The position numbers were made by a program, and so were the translations under genes. A model generated the notes under the pieces. It saw only the letters and a list, made by a program, of their open reading frames with translations, did not search any database and was not told the DNA's origin. 64,000 bases of DNA from Maritalea mediterranea (GTDB lineage: Bacteria; Pseudomonadota; Alphaproteobacteria; Rhizobiales; Devosiaceae). Below, piece by piece: positions 18,042-25,862 of this stretch. Location: the NCBI RefSeq assembly GCF_021568695.1, contig NZ_JAKGTI010000001.1, positions 372,001-436,000 on the forward strand, given 5' to 3'. The number at the start of each line of letters is the position of its first letter. The stretch's first letter is position 1.

Positions 18042-19637
18042 TTACTCGGCAAGATCAACACCGTCGAACCAGTGACCGCCCAATGGGTCCATCACATAGC
18101 CTTCAACCTTTTTGGACATCGGCATAAACACAACTGAGTGTGCAATGGTTGCCCAAGGTGCTTCACGCTTAAACACAACTTGTGCTTCTTCATAAAGCTT
18201 GGTGCGCTCTTCCTGATCCGTGATTGTTTTTGCTTTTTGGATCAAAGCTTCGAACTCTTCGTTACACCATTGTGCACGGTTAGAGCCGCCGACGCCGTCA
18301 CAGCCCAACAGAACTGCAAGGAAGTTGTCTGGATCACCATTGTCACCAGTCCAACCCAGCAACACAGCGCCTTCACGATCTACTTCTTTCGAGCGTGCAA
18401 GATATTCACCCCACTCGTAAGAAACGATCTGCACGTCAACACCGATTTTCGCAAAGTCAGCCTGAATAACTTCAGCCATACGACGTGCGTTCGGGTTGTA
18501 AGGACGCTGAACAGGCATTGCCCAGATTTCCATAGACAGATCGGTTACGCCTTCTGCTTCAAGCATTTCTTTGGCTTTTTCCGGATCGTATGGATCGTCC
18601 TGGATGGCGTCATTGTAAGACCACATGGTCGGCGGAATTGGGTTTTTCGCAGCTTGACCAGCACCCTGGAATACGGCGTCCAAAATGGCTTGCTTGTTGA
18701 TCGCCATGTTCAGAGCTTTACGCACATTGGTGTTGTCAAACGGTGCAACCTGAGTGTTGTACGCCAAATAACCAACGTTCAAACCTTGCTGTTCCATCAT
18801 CTTCAGATTTGGATCAGAAGCCAATGATTCAACATCAGCTGGGTTTGGATATGGCGCCACGTGACATTCGCCAGCTTTCAGCTTCTGTGCGCGCACAGCA
18901 GCATCAGTTGTAATCGCGAACACAAGGTCATCGATCGGCTGTTTGCCCTGCCAGTAGTCTGGGTGAGCAGCATAGCGGATCACAGCGTCTTTTTGGTAAG
19001 CAACAAACTGGAATGGACCAGTGCCGATAGGCTCTTGGTTCAACAATTCCGGTGTGCCTGCTTCTTCAAGTTGCTGCGCATATTCGGCAGAAACGATTGA
19101 AGCAAAGTCCATAGCAAGGTTAGCGATCATTGGCGCTTCAGGACGTGTCAACACGAACTTAACGGTATAATCGTCAACTTTAACAATGTCTTTGATCAGG
19201 TCAGGCATGGACATACCGTTAAAGTATTCCCATGAGATGCCTGGCACATATTCATACCATGCGTGGTCAGTCAAACGCTGACGGTTGAATGAGAACAACA
19301 CGTCATCGGCGTTGAAATCACGTGTCGGTGTAAAGAAGGCCGTATTGTGGAACTTTACGCCTTTACGCAGGTTGAACGTGTACTCAAGGCCATCTTCTGA
19401 AACTTCCCAGCTTTCGGCCAAGCCTGGCTGAACCTGTGAAGTCCCGCGCTTAAATTCAACCAAACGGTTGTAAAGCGGCTTGGAAGACGCGTCAAAAGTT
19501 GTACCAGCTGTATATGGTGCAACGTCAAAACCTTCTGGTGAACCCTCAGAGCAGTAAACTAGTGTTTTTGCGTAAGCGCTACCAGCCATCAGCCCCATCA
19601 GGGCTGTTGCTGCCAGCAACTTTCCGAATTTTTTCAT
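18042..19637 (-). CDS. dppA: Dipeptide-type ABC transporter substrate-binding protein (DppA)
   Basis: About 531 residues. The signal peptide MKKFGKLLAATALMGLMAGSAYA is followed by the family-5 binding-protein pattern: KTLVYCSEGSPEGFDVAPYT, RKGVKFH, and FALLTRPEA-like substrate wall residues. DppA homologues bind dipeptides and, in some bacteria, haem precursors. The open frame begins at 19727, but the ATG at 19637 has GGAGGGAA upstream and starts the signal peptide. It is the first gene of the dpp operon, with about 160 bp upstream for its promoter. Confidence 0.92.
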   Translation of the reverse strand: MKKFGKLLAATALMGLMAGSAYAKTLVYCSEGSPEGFDVAPYTAGTTFDASSKPLYNRLVEFKRGTSQVQPGLAESWEVSEDGLEYTFNLRKGVKFHNTAFFTPTRDFNADDVLFSFNRQRLTDHAWYEYVPGISWEYFNGMSMPDLIKDIVKVDDYTVKFVLTRPEAPMIANLAMDFASIVSAEYAQQLEEAGTPELLNQEPIGTGPFQFVAYQKDAVIRYAAHPDYWQGKQPIDDLVFAITTDAAVRAQKLKAGECHVAPYPNPADVESLASDPNLKMMEQQGLNVGYLAYNTQVAPFDNTNVRKALNMAINKQAILDAVFQGAGQAAKNPIPPTMWSYNDAIQDDPYDPEKAKEMLEAEGVTDLSMEIWAMPVQRPYNPNARRMAEVIQADFAKIGVDVQIVSYEWGEYLARSKEVDREGAVLLGWTGDNGDPDNFLAVLLGCDGVGGSNRAQWCNEEFEALIQKAKTITDQEERTKLYEEAQVVFKREAPWATIAHSVVFMPMSKKVEGYVMDPLGGHWFDGVDLAE

Positions 19638-19797
19638 GATAATGTTCCCTCCAATATCATTGCACGCAATTAGTGCATGCGGGTGAGAGCAAAGACGGTT
19701 TTGCGGAAGGTTGCAACAGCTAATCAAAAAAATTTTGCCAAAATTGTCCGACGAGCATTACTTTTTGTACATTCTTGTCTGAATCTTGATCATGCAT

Positions 19798-20646
19798 TCA
19801 AAAATTTAGATTTGATTCGAGCAAATCTTCAAACAATAAGTCTGGATTGGCGTCATATTGTTTAGAAAATTGCAATTCTGTTGCGAGAGATGCCTTTAAA
19901 AAGGCCAAGATGCCATCGCGCGCTGTCGCACCGTCTTTAAAGTCATAGTATTTTGATTCGATACGATCGATTAGAGTGCGCTTCATTAGGGTGAATTTTG
20001 ATGCAGCCTGTGGGCCATTCGAGATGGAAACGGTCTGTTTGCGATAAATATGTAGCGGTTGATCAAGGTGGAAGCACTGTTTTGTGTGGCAAAAGGCTTT
20101 TAAAATAAGATCCAGGTCGACCAGACAAGGTTGGTCCACATCATAGGCAATGGGCAGCCGCTTACGGTCATAAATAATCATGCTGTCCATCGAGATATTG
20201 GTGCGTTTATAGCGCGCAGCATCGAGCAGGCGAGGGCCGCCTTCCGTACCCACCTGTCGAAGCGGCGTCAGATCAGCATTCACAATTTGCAGGCCCGTGG
20301 AGATCAACGGGTAGTCCGCCACCAAAGGGGCAACGATCTTGAGCTTATCGGGTACGAAAAGATCGTCTGCGTCCAAGACCGCTACATGGTCGGAACGCGC
20401 CGCGATAACCCCGACATTGCGCGCATTAGACGAACCAGTGGCCACCGCCCCGGTGCTGACAAATCGAATACGCTGGTCCTTTATGCCCGCGCTGGCCAGC
20501 AGAGCAGCATAGTCTTCGCCATCATCAATGCTGATCACCAACTCCCAATTGTCATAGGTTTGGTGCACTACACTTTCCACCGCTTCGGCCAATGTTGCAC
20601 TGCATTTAAAGGCTGGCATTACGATTGAGATAAGCGGTGTGGACAT
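19798..20646 (-). CDS. Family 2 glycosyltransferase
   Basis: About 282 residues. A GT-A fold start ISIVMPAFKCSATLAEAVESVVHQTYDNWELVISIDDGE (residues about 6-44) is followed by SNARNVGVIAARSDHVAVLDADDLF, whose DADD is the metal and nucleotide-sugar binding motif. No membrane segment is visible, so it is likely a cytoplasmic enzyme for a surface glycan. The start at 20646 has AAAGG upstream; the frame is open to 20691. It stands alone, and acceptor and donor cannot be told. Confidence 0.82.
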   Translation of the reverse strand: MSTPLISIVMPAFKCSATLAEAVESVVHQTYDNWELVISIDDGEDYAALLASAGIKDQRIRFVSTGAVATGSSNARNVGVIAARSDHVAVLDADDLFVPDKLKIVAPLVADYPLISTGLQIVNADLTPLRQVGTEGGPRLLDAARYKRTNISMDSMIIYDRKRLPIAYDVDQPCLVDLDLILKAFCHTKQCFHLDQPLHIYRKQTVSISNGPQAASKFTLMKRTLIDRIESKYYDFKDGATARDGILAFLKASLATELQFSKQYDANPDLLFEDLLESNLNF

Positions 20647-20732
20647 GGCGCGGCCTTTCTGATGCCAATATGCGATTGATTCTGAAAGCATACGCGCCGC
20701 AAGGTCAAGCGGATGGCTAATTTCCTAGGGCT

Positions 20733-20764
20733 CTTGAATTCGTTTCCCGCCACGCCCATATTTA
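20733..20764 (+). promoter_or_regulatory. RpoH (sigma-32) heat-shock promoter of the hsp20 gene
   Basis: CTTGAA (20733-20738), 16-bp spacer, CCCATATTTA (20755-20764). Both elements match the heat-shock consensus (CTTGAA ... CCCATnT). Transcription would start near 20771, giving an untranslated leader of about 95 nt before the hsp20 ATG, long enough for an RNA thermometer. Confidence 0.75.
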
Positions 20765-20864
20765 TTCCAAGCGTTCATCAGGTGCCTTTTCGGGCTTGAT
20801 GGGCTTGTTGCTTTAAAAGAACAGATGCGGGCGCGATGATCGGCCTGCAAGCGAAAGGATAATT

Positions 20865-21287
20865 ATGTCCAGAATGTCATTTTTCTCGTCGCCCTTTCTG
20901 CTGGGTTTTGATGAAATCGAGCAGCGGCTGGACCGGTTGGCAAAAGCGGCAGACGGATACCCCCCCTATAATATAGAGCGTATTTCCGATGAGGACGGGG
21001 CCGAACAGTTCCATATTTCTGTGGCTGTTGCGGGCTTTACCGAAGATGAGTTGGAAATCACGCTGGAAGACAATCAACTCCTCATACGCGGACGTCAGCA
21101 GGATGACCCCAACCGCGAGTTCCTGCATCGCGGTATTGCCGCACGACAGTTTCAACGCAGCTTTTTGCTGGCCGACGGCATGAAGGTGAAAGGCGCCGCC
21201 CTTAAAGATGGGCTGCTCAACATCACTCTCGTGCGGCCCATTATCGAAAAAGTTGCGCGGCGGATCGAAATTAAAACCGCTGATTAA
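20865..21287 (+). CDS. Small heat-shock protein, Hsp20/IbpA family
   Basis: 140 residues. A short N-terminal arm FFSSPFLLGFDEIEQRLDRLAKAADGYPPYNI is typical of rhizobial class A IbpA proteins. The alpha-crystallin domain follows, with the family close GLLNITLVRPIIEKVARRIEI (the G-x-L motif). It holds unfolded proteins for refolding by DnaK/ClpB. The gene has a strong sigma-32-like promoter, and a DUF1150 gene lies 45 bp downstream, a known arrangement in Hyphomicrobiales. Confidence 0.93.
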   Translation: MSRMSFFSSPFLLGFDEIEQRLDRLAKAADGYPPYNIERISDEDGAEQFHISVAVAGFTEDELEITLEDNQLLIRGRQQDDPNREFLHRGIAARQFQRSFLLADGMKVKGAALKDGLLNITLVRPIIEKVARRIEIKTAD

Positions 21288-21332
21288 TCTGTTGCGTATA
21301 TATTAGTGTAAAGCGTTTTGAGGAGGTGTCCT

Positions 21333-21599
21333 ATGACACATTTCGACCATCACAAATGCGATGCGCCATTGAGCGCTGAAGAGTTCCTGGCCTTGGGCGG
21401 CGAAGAAATCGTTTATCGCCGGCGTCTGACAGGGAAACAGCTAAAAGCCTTTTTGCCAGAAGCAAAGAACGCGCCTGAAGCTCAAATCTTTGAAGCCCTG
21501 TTCAGTGCCGATGGCACCCCGCTCTTGGTGACCGACGATAAAAGGTCACTAACGGACTGGCTGGATGAAGCCGGCATGGATATGGCCTTAAGGCACTAG
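21333..21599 (+). CDS. DUF1150 family protein
   Basis: 88 residues, acidic and soluble, with the family pattern LGGEEIVYRRRLTGKQLKAFLP, LFSADGTPLLVTDDKRS. The function is unknown, but the gene follows hsp20 in many Hyphomicrobiales. The start at 21333 is set by GAGGAGGTG 5-8 bases upstream; an in-frame upstream ATG at 21318 would precede that site. A strong terminator follows, so hsp20-DUF1150 is a two-gene heat-shock unit. Confidence 0.8.
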   Translation: MTHFDHHKCDAPLSAEEFLALGGEEIVYRRRLTGKQLKAFLPEAKNAPEAQIFEALFSADGTPLLVTDDKRSLTDWLDEAGMDMALRH

Positions 21600-21633
21600 C
21601 CGAACCGAACAAGTAAGGGCAGTTGCCCAAAAT

Positions 21634-21674
21634 AAAAGCACATTCACTGCCCTCCCGGTGAATGTGCTTTTTTT
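21634..21674 (+). terminator. Rho-independent terminator after the hsp20 unit
   Basis: AAAAGCACATTCAC (21634-21647), 10-base loop, GTGAATGTGCTTTT with T7: a 14-bp perfect stem. It lies 17 bp before the convergent ptsN stop and may also serve ptsN, since the A-run on the other arm gives a T-run on the minus strand. Confidence 0.88.
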
Positions 21675-21691
21675 GTTTTAGGGGGCAATCT

Positions 21692-22159
21692 CTATGCCGC
21701 GTTGGTTTCTTCTGCCTCGCGGGTCAAAAACTCATAGATTTCGTCCGCATTTTGCATTTGCCGCAGCCGGTCCATCAGACCGGGTGTGCGGGTCAGTCGT
21801 GCAATACGCGACAGCGCTTTCAAATGATCTGCGCCCGACCCTTGCGGGGCCAATAGCACAAAAGCCAGGTCTACTGGCTTATCATCCACAGCATCAAACT
21901 CGATACCATGCTCGAGGCGAACCAAAATGCAGTGCACCTTGTCCAGGCCCTTAAGCTTGCCATGTGGAATGGCAATCCCGTCGCCCAGACCGGTGGAGCC
22001 CAATTGCTCGCGCTCTTTTAGCGTTTGAAATATCTGGTGGGCATCAATGCCCACCACATCACTGGCCTGCTCTGCAGCAAGCTGCAATAGCTGGCGTTTG
22101 CACGTGACTTTCGCGCAAGGCAAAATAGCCTTGCTCGCCAGAATCTGTGCGATTTCCAT
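21692..22159 (-). CDS. ptsN: Nitrogen phosphotransferase EIIA component PtsN
   Basis: 155 residues, full length. The phosphorylated His is in GLGDGIAIPHGK (about residue 66). The fold follows EIIA-fructose type, with VLLAPQGSGADHLKALSRIARL. PtsN is the end point of the PTS-Ntr phosphorelay and regulates potassium transport, nitrogen and carbon metabolism. It is encoded 40 bp downstream of hpf, the usual alphaproteobacterial order rpoN-hpf-ptsN, although here glsA has come between rpoN and hpf. Confidence 0.94.
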   Translation of the reverse strand: MEIAQILASKAILPCAKVTCKRQLLQLAAEQASDVVGIDAHQIFQTLKEREQLGSTGLGDGIAIPHGKLKGLDKVHCILVRLEHGIEFDAVDDKPVDLAFVLLAPQGSGADHLKALSRIARLTRTPGLMDRLRQMQNADEIYEFLTREAEETNAA

Positions 22160-22199
22160 TTATGCGCCTTTCATTGTGATCAACGAAGGGGACAAGCGC

Positions 22200-22769
22200 T
22201 TACTTGTTCTCCAGGGCCGGATCTACCCAGCCAACATTCCCGTCAGCGCGACGGTAAACCACATTAACGCCGCCATGTCCAGCATGTCGGAACACAATTA
22301 CGTCACTTTGGGCCAAATCCAACTCCATAACGGCCTCGCCAACGCTCATTGTGTGAAGATTATCAGTGGTTTCCGCGATAATGGCGGGGTTGAAATCCTC
22401 TGCGACCTCTTCCTCTTTTTCGGGGGACGCCAAAATGTATGATTGCGCTTTAAACTTGTCGGTTTGCGCATTGCGGCGGTGATTCTTTAGCTTGCGTTTA
22501 TAACGGCGCAGCCGTTTTTCAATATGTCCGGCGGCATCTTCAAACGCTGAAATAGCGTCGCCAGCGTCAGCCCCGGCCTGCAAAACAACGCCCGTATCCA
22601 GGTGCACGACAACGTCCGCGTTGAAGCGGTTGCCTTCATGTTCAAGGGTGAGATGACCATCATAACCGCCATCAAAATATTTGGTGATCGCGGACTCCAA
22701 ATGGTCATGCGCTTTGGTGCGAAGTGCATCGCCAACATCCATATTCTTTCCAGAAACACGTAGGCTCAT
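22200..22769 (-). CDS. hpf: Long-form ribosome hibernation-promoting factor HPF
   Basis: About 189 residues with two domains. The N-terminal ribosome-binding domain (about 1-95) contains VSGKNMDVGDALRTKAHDHLESAITKYF and the basic RLRRYKRKLKNH stretch. The C-terminal dimerisation domain (about 130-189) has VGEAVMELDLAQSDVIVFRHAGHGGVNVVYRRADGNVGWVDP. Long HPF forms inactive 100S ribosome dimers in stationary phase. The start at 22769 has AAAGGGG upstream. A perfect inverted repeat lies about 50 bp upstream. Confidence 0.94.
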   Translation of the reverse strand: MSLRVSGKNMDVGDALRTKAHDHLESAITKYFDGGYDGHLTLEHEGNRFNADVVVHLDTGVVLQAGADAGDAISAFEDAAGHIEKRLRRYKRKLKNHRRNAQTDKFKAQSYILASPEKEEEVAEDFNPAIIAETTDNLHTMSVGEAVMELDLAQSDVIVFRHAGHGGVNVVYRRADGNVGWVDPALENK

Positions 22770-22819
22770 ATATATACCCCTTTCTCTATTGCTTATATAA
22801 GGGCGTTTTCGCCGAGGTG

Positions 22820-22837
22820 AATTGACCTCTGTCAATT
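22820..22837. promoter_or_regulatory. Inverted repeat upstream of hpf, possible operator
   Basis: AATTGAC-CTCT-GTCAATT, a perfect 7-bp inverted repeat with a 4-base spacer, 51 bp upstream of the hpf start. Read on the minus strand it contains TTGACA, so a bound protein could block or replace a -35 element. No regulator can be named. Confidence 0.45.
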
Positions 22838-23243
22838 GAGACCTGTTGTTATTTTAACGCCGCTTCGCACTGGGATGCAATCACCCCAGACACAGATTAT
22901 CGCCCCCTGAGCCCTTCCAAATGATGAAGAAACGCACTAATATTCGCGCCAACCTTGGAAGAATCGCGCCTGCGATCTGGTCTGTCTTGTGGCCACCATG
23001 CCGGGGCTTTTCTGCTTTAAAGGCATGCAAATCCAAAAGGCTCTCACCTCCACTTATAGATGTGGCGCAGGCCGATATTGTTCAAGAGGGCGCGTGTCAT
23101 CGAAGCGGTTAACAAGCTGGACACGGCGCGCATAATCAGCATTTTTTGCGTAATACACCCCAATTACGCCATCGCTGGGTTGTGGTGACTTCGAAATTTT
23201 GTTGAAGATAAGGCCCTTAAACGCTTGCCAAAGACAGAGGCCT
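22838..23243. other. Intergenic region between divergent hpf and glsA
   Basis: About 400 bp without a supportable gene. Short frames here lack ribosome sites. It should hold the promoters of hpf and glsA; I see no strong match for glsA. The region breaks the usual rpoN-hpf linkage. Confidence 0.5.
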
Positions 23244-24182
23244 ATGCCCACGGACATGGATAAACTGCAAACAGTGTTGGACGGTGCTATTGATTTGGCC
23301 CGTGCAAGCGAAGAGCGCGGCCAGGTGGCCCACTATATTCCGGAATTGGCCGAAGCCGACCCGAAAAAGGCGGGCATCGCCATCACGCTGGAAAATGGTG
23401 AGACCATTGGCGCGGGGGATTGGCAGCAACCCAACACCATTCAATCTATTTCCAAAACCTTTACGCTTGCGCTTTGCCTTGGCACGATGGGGGATAATTT
23501 ATGGACGCGCGTGGGGCGCGAGCCATCCGGCTCGTCCTTTGATTCTATTTTGCAGCTCGAGCATGAAAATGGCATTCCCCGCAATCCGTTCGTCAATGCC
23601 GGTGCAATCGTTGTGACCGATGCCATTTTGGCCACCTATCAGCCCAAAGAGGCGCTGGGCGAGATTGTGCGCTTTGTGCAGGGGCTGGCTGGAGACGACC
23701 AAATCTATATAGATGGCAAAGTCGCGCAATCTGAAAAGGCAACTGGCCACCGAAACCGGGCCCTGGCCCATTATCTGGCCTCGTGCGGCAACCTGCAAAA
23801 TCCGGTTGAGCACACGTTGGGGGTCTATTACAACCAATGCGCGCTCACCATGGATTGCGCACAGCTTTCGCGGGCCGGGCGTTTTCTTGCTTTTGCGGGC
23901 ACTTTGGGGCCAAACCGTCAGCAAATGGTCTCCAAAAAGCGCGCGCGGCGTATCGCCGCCATTATGCTGACCTGCGGCCATTACGATGGCTCGGGCGATT
24001 TTGCCTATCGGGTGGGCTTGCCCGCTAAATCTGGCGTCAGCGGCATGATCATGGCCGCCGTGCCGGGAATTGCCTCAATTGCCGTCTGGTCGCCAGGGCT
24101 GGATCGCGCAGGCAACTCCTATATCGGCACCAAAATGCTGGAATATGTCACCAATAAAATGGACTGGACGGTTTTTTCCTAG
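23244..24182 (+). CDS. glsA: Glutaminase GlsA
   Basis: About 312 residues, full length for the beta-lactamase-like glutaminase family. The catalytic S-x-x-K is in QSISKTF (Ser about 68, Lys about 71). Other signatures are PSGSSFDS, GIPRNPFVNAGAI, YYNQCALTMDC (with the conserved Tyr) and SGVSGMIMAAVPG. It converts glutamine to glutamate and ammonia. The start at 23244 has CAGAGG upstream. It is the only plus-strand gene inside the lpt-rpoN-hpf-ptsN block and ends in a CTAG shared with the rpoN stop, so it looks like an insertion into an older gene order. Confidence 0.94.
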   Translation: MPTDMDKLQTVLDGAIDLARASEERGQVAHYIPELAEADPKKAGIAITLENGETIGAGDWQQPNTIQSISKTFTLALCLGTMGDNLWTRVGREPSGSSFDSILQLEHENGIPRNPFVNAGAIVVTDAILATYQPKEALGEIVRFVQGLAGDDQIYIDGKVAQSEKATGHRNRALAHYLASCGNLQNPVEHTLGVYYNQCALTMDCAQLSRAGRFLAFAGTLGPNRQQMVSKKRARRIAAIMLTCGHYDGSGDFAYRVGLPAKSGVSGMIMAAVPGIASIAVWSPGLDRAGNSYIGTKMLEYVTNKMDWTVFS

Positions 24183-25681
24183 CGCACCAATTCGCGCTTT
24201 TGCCGCCGCCGCATAACTGATGAAGCGATGCCCATCGCCTCCCGATATTTCGCCACGGTGCGCCGCGCCACATTCATGCTCTGCTCTTTATTCAAAATCG
24301 CCGCGATCTTGTCATCCGACAGAATTTTTTTGGGGTCTTCCGCGTCAATCAATTGCTTGATGCGATATTTTACCGATTCTGCCGAGTGGTCCGCGTCGCC
24401 GCTGGCCGAATGAATGGCGGAGGTAAAGAAATATTTCAGCTCAAACAGCCCGCGCGGGGTGCTGACATATTTATTGCTGGTCACCCGCGAAATGGTGCTT
24501 TCGTGCATCTCGACTTCTTCGGCCACCATTTTCAACGTCATCGGCCGCAAATGTGACACGCCATGATGCAAAAAGCCATCCTGCTGCCGGGCAATTTCCT
24601 TGGTCACTTTCAAAATGGTCTGTGCCCGCTGGTCGAGGCTTTTGGTCAGCCAGTTGGCGGTTTGCAGACATTCGCTCAAATAGGTTTTGTCTTCGCCCTT
24701 TTTGGCATTGGCGCTGACGCTGGCCAGATAGGTGCGATTGATCAGCACTTTGGGCAACACATCCTGATTGAGCTCGATCAGCCATTCTTTATTGTTGCCC
24801 TGGCGAATATAGACATCGGGCACAATCGCTTGCACATTGCCCCCCTCAAAGGCACGGCCCGGGCGTGGGTCAAGGCGGCGAATATCGTCAATCATATCAC
24901 CCAGATCTTCAGCATCTGCCCCGATCAGCTTTTGCAATTCGGTGATTTTGTGCGCGGCAAGCAAGTCGAGATTATCCAGCAGCGCCTGCATCATCGGGTC
25001 CAACCGATCCTGCTCGCGCAATTGAATGGCCAGACATTCCGAAAGGTCGCGGGCAAATATGCCGAGTGGATCGCACCCCTGAATCGCTTCCAGCACCGCC
25101 TCTACATGGCCAAGTTCGGTGCCCAACTGGTCAGCAATCTGGTCCAGTGGCGCATCCACATAGCCCATTTCGTTGAGATTTTCGATCAAAGCGCTGGCAA
25201 TCAGCATGTCGCCGGGATGTTTGAGAATGAGCGAGATTTGTTCGATCAGATGATCGTTCAACGTCTTGCTGCCGGCGGCGAACTGCTCAAAATCCGCGCC
25301 CTCCTGGCTGCCGCTCGTATGTTTGCCTTCCGGCCAAGCCAGAGATTGCGACAGACTGTCCTGTCCCACCTGTTCGGGGTAAAGATTGGCCGCGTCCGTA
25401 TCCATTTCCGCTGCCACCGATACGGCACTGTCCAGATGTTCGCCGCGGCTCGACACATCAACAGCCCGGTCATCCGCACGCGGCGCCGTCTCTTCATCGC
25501 CGCCGCTGGCATCGTCACGCCCATCCTCCCGCTCCAACAGCGGATTTCGCAGCATTTCCTCTTCCACAAATTGTGATAATTCGGTGTGCGAGAGCTGCAA
25601 CAGCTTGATCGATTGCATCAGCTGCGGGGTGAGCGCAAGCGTCTGCGATTGTCTAATGTCCAATCTTGGGCCAATGGCCAT
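24179..25681 (-). CDS. rpoN: RNA polymerase sigma-54 factor RpoN
   Basis: About 500 residues. Region I starts RLDIRQSQTLALTPQLMQSIKLLQLSHTELS. An acidic region II follows (about 50-135). The core-binding domain has GCDPLGIFARDLSECLAIQL. The C-terminal helix-turn-helix contains HESTISRVTSNKYVSTPRG and the RpoN box is ARRTVAKYREAM. It directs transcription from -24/-12 promoters, including the dctP promoter here. A TTG at 25690 is an alternative start but lies only 2 bases after AAGGAG, so the ATG at 25681 is preferred. It is downstream of the retron. Confidence 0.95.
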   Translation of the reverse strand: MAIGPRLDIRQSQTLALTPQLMQSIKLLQLSHTELSQFVEEEMLRNPLLEREDGRDDASGGDEETAPRADDRAVDVSSRGEHLDSAVSVAAEMDTDAANLYPEQVGQDSLSQSLAWPEGKHTSGSQEGADFEQFAAGSKTLNDHLIEQISLILKHPGDMLIASALIENLNEMGYVDAPLDQIADQLGTELGHVEAVLEAIQGCDPLGIFARDLSECLAIQLREQDRLDPMMQALLDNLDLLAAHKITELQKLIGADAEDLGDMIDDIRRLDPRPGRAFEGGNVQAIVPDVYIRQGNNKEWLIELNQDVLPKVLINRTYLASVSANAKKGEDKTYLSECLQTANWLTKSLDQRAQTILKVTKEIARQQDGFLHHGVSHLRPMTLKMVAEEVEMHESTISRVTSNKYVSTPRGLFELKYFFTSAIHSASGDADHSAESVKYRIKQLIDAEDPKKILSDDKIAAILNKEQSMNVARRTVAKYREAMGIASSVMRRRQKRELVR

Positions 25682-25862
25682 ATCGATCAATGCTCCTTAA
25701 GGTAAATCAACCAGCAACTGCCTGCCAAATTGCCATAGGTGTCGACATATATTCAAGCCGATCTATACAAAAATCGTGCCAATATCCACGCGTGCTTAAG
25801 TTCTTGGCGCGAATTGGCGGAATCGAGCTCGGATTTCCACGAACCGGACCCGATCAGTGATG

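Noticed and set aside
22921-23112. 63-residue plus-strand ORF between hpf and glsA
   Set aside because: No ribosome site, mixed composition and no family resemblance.
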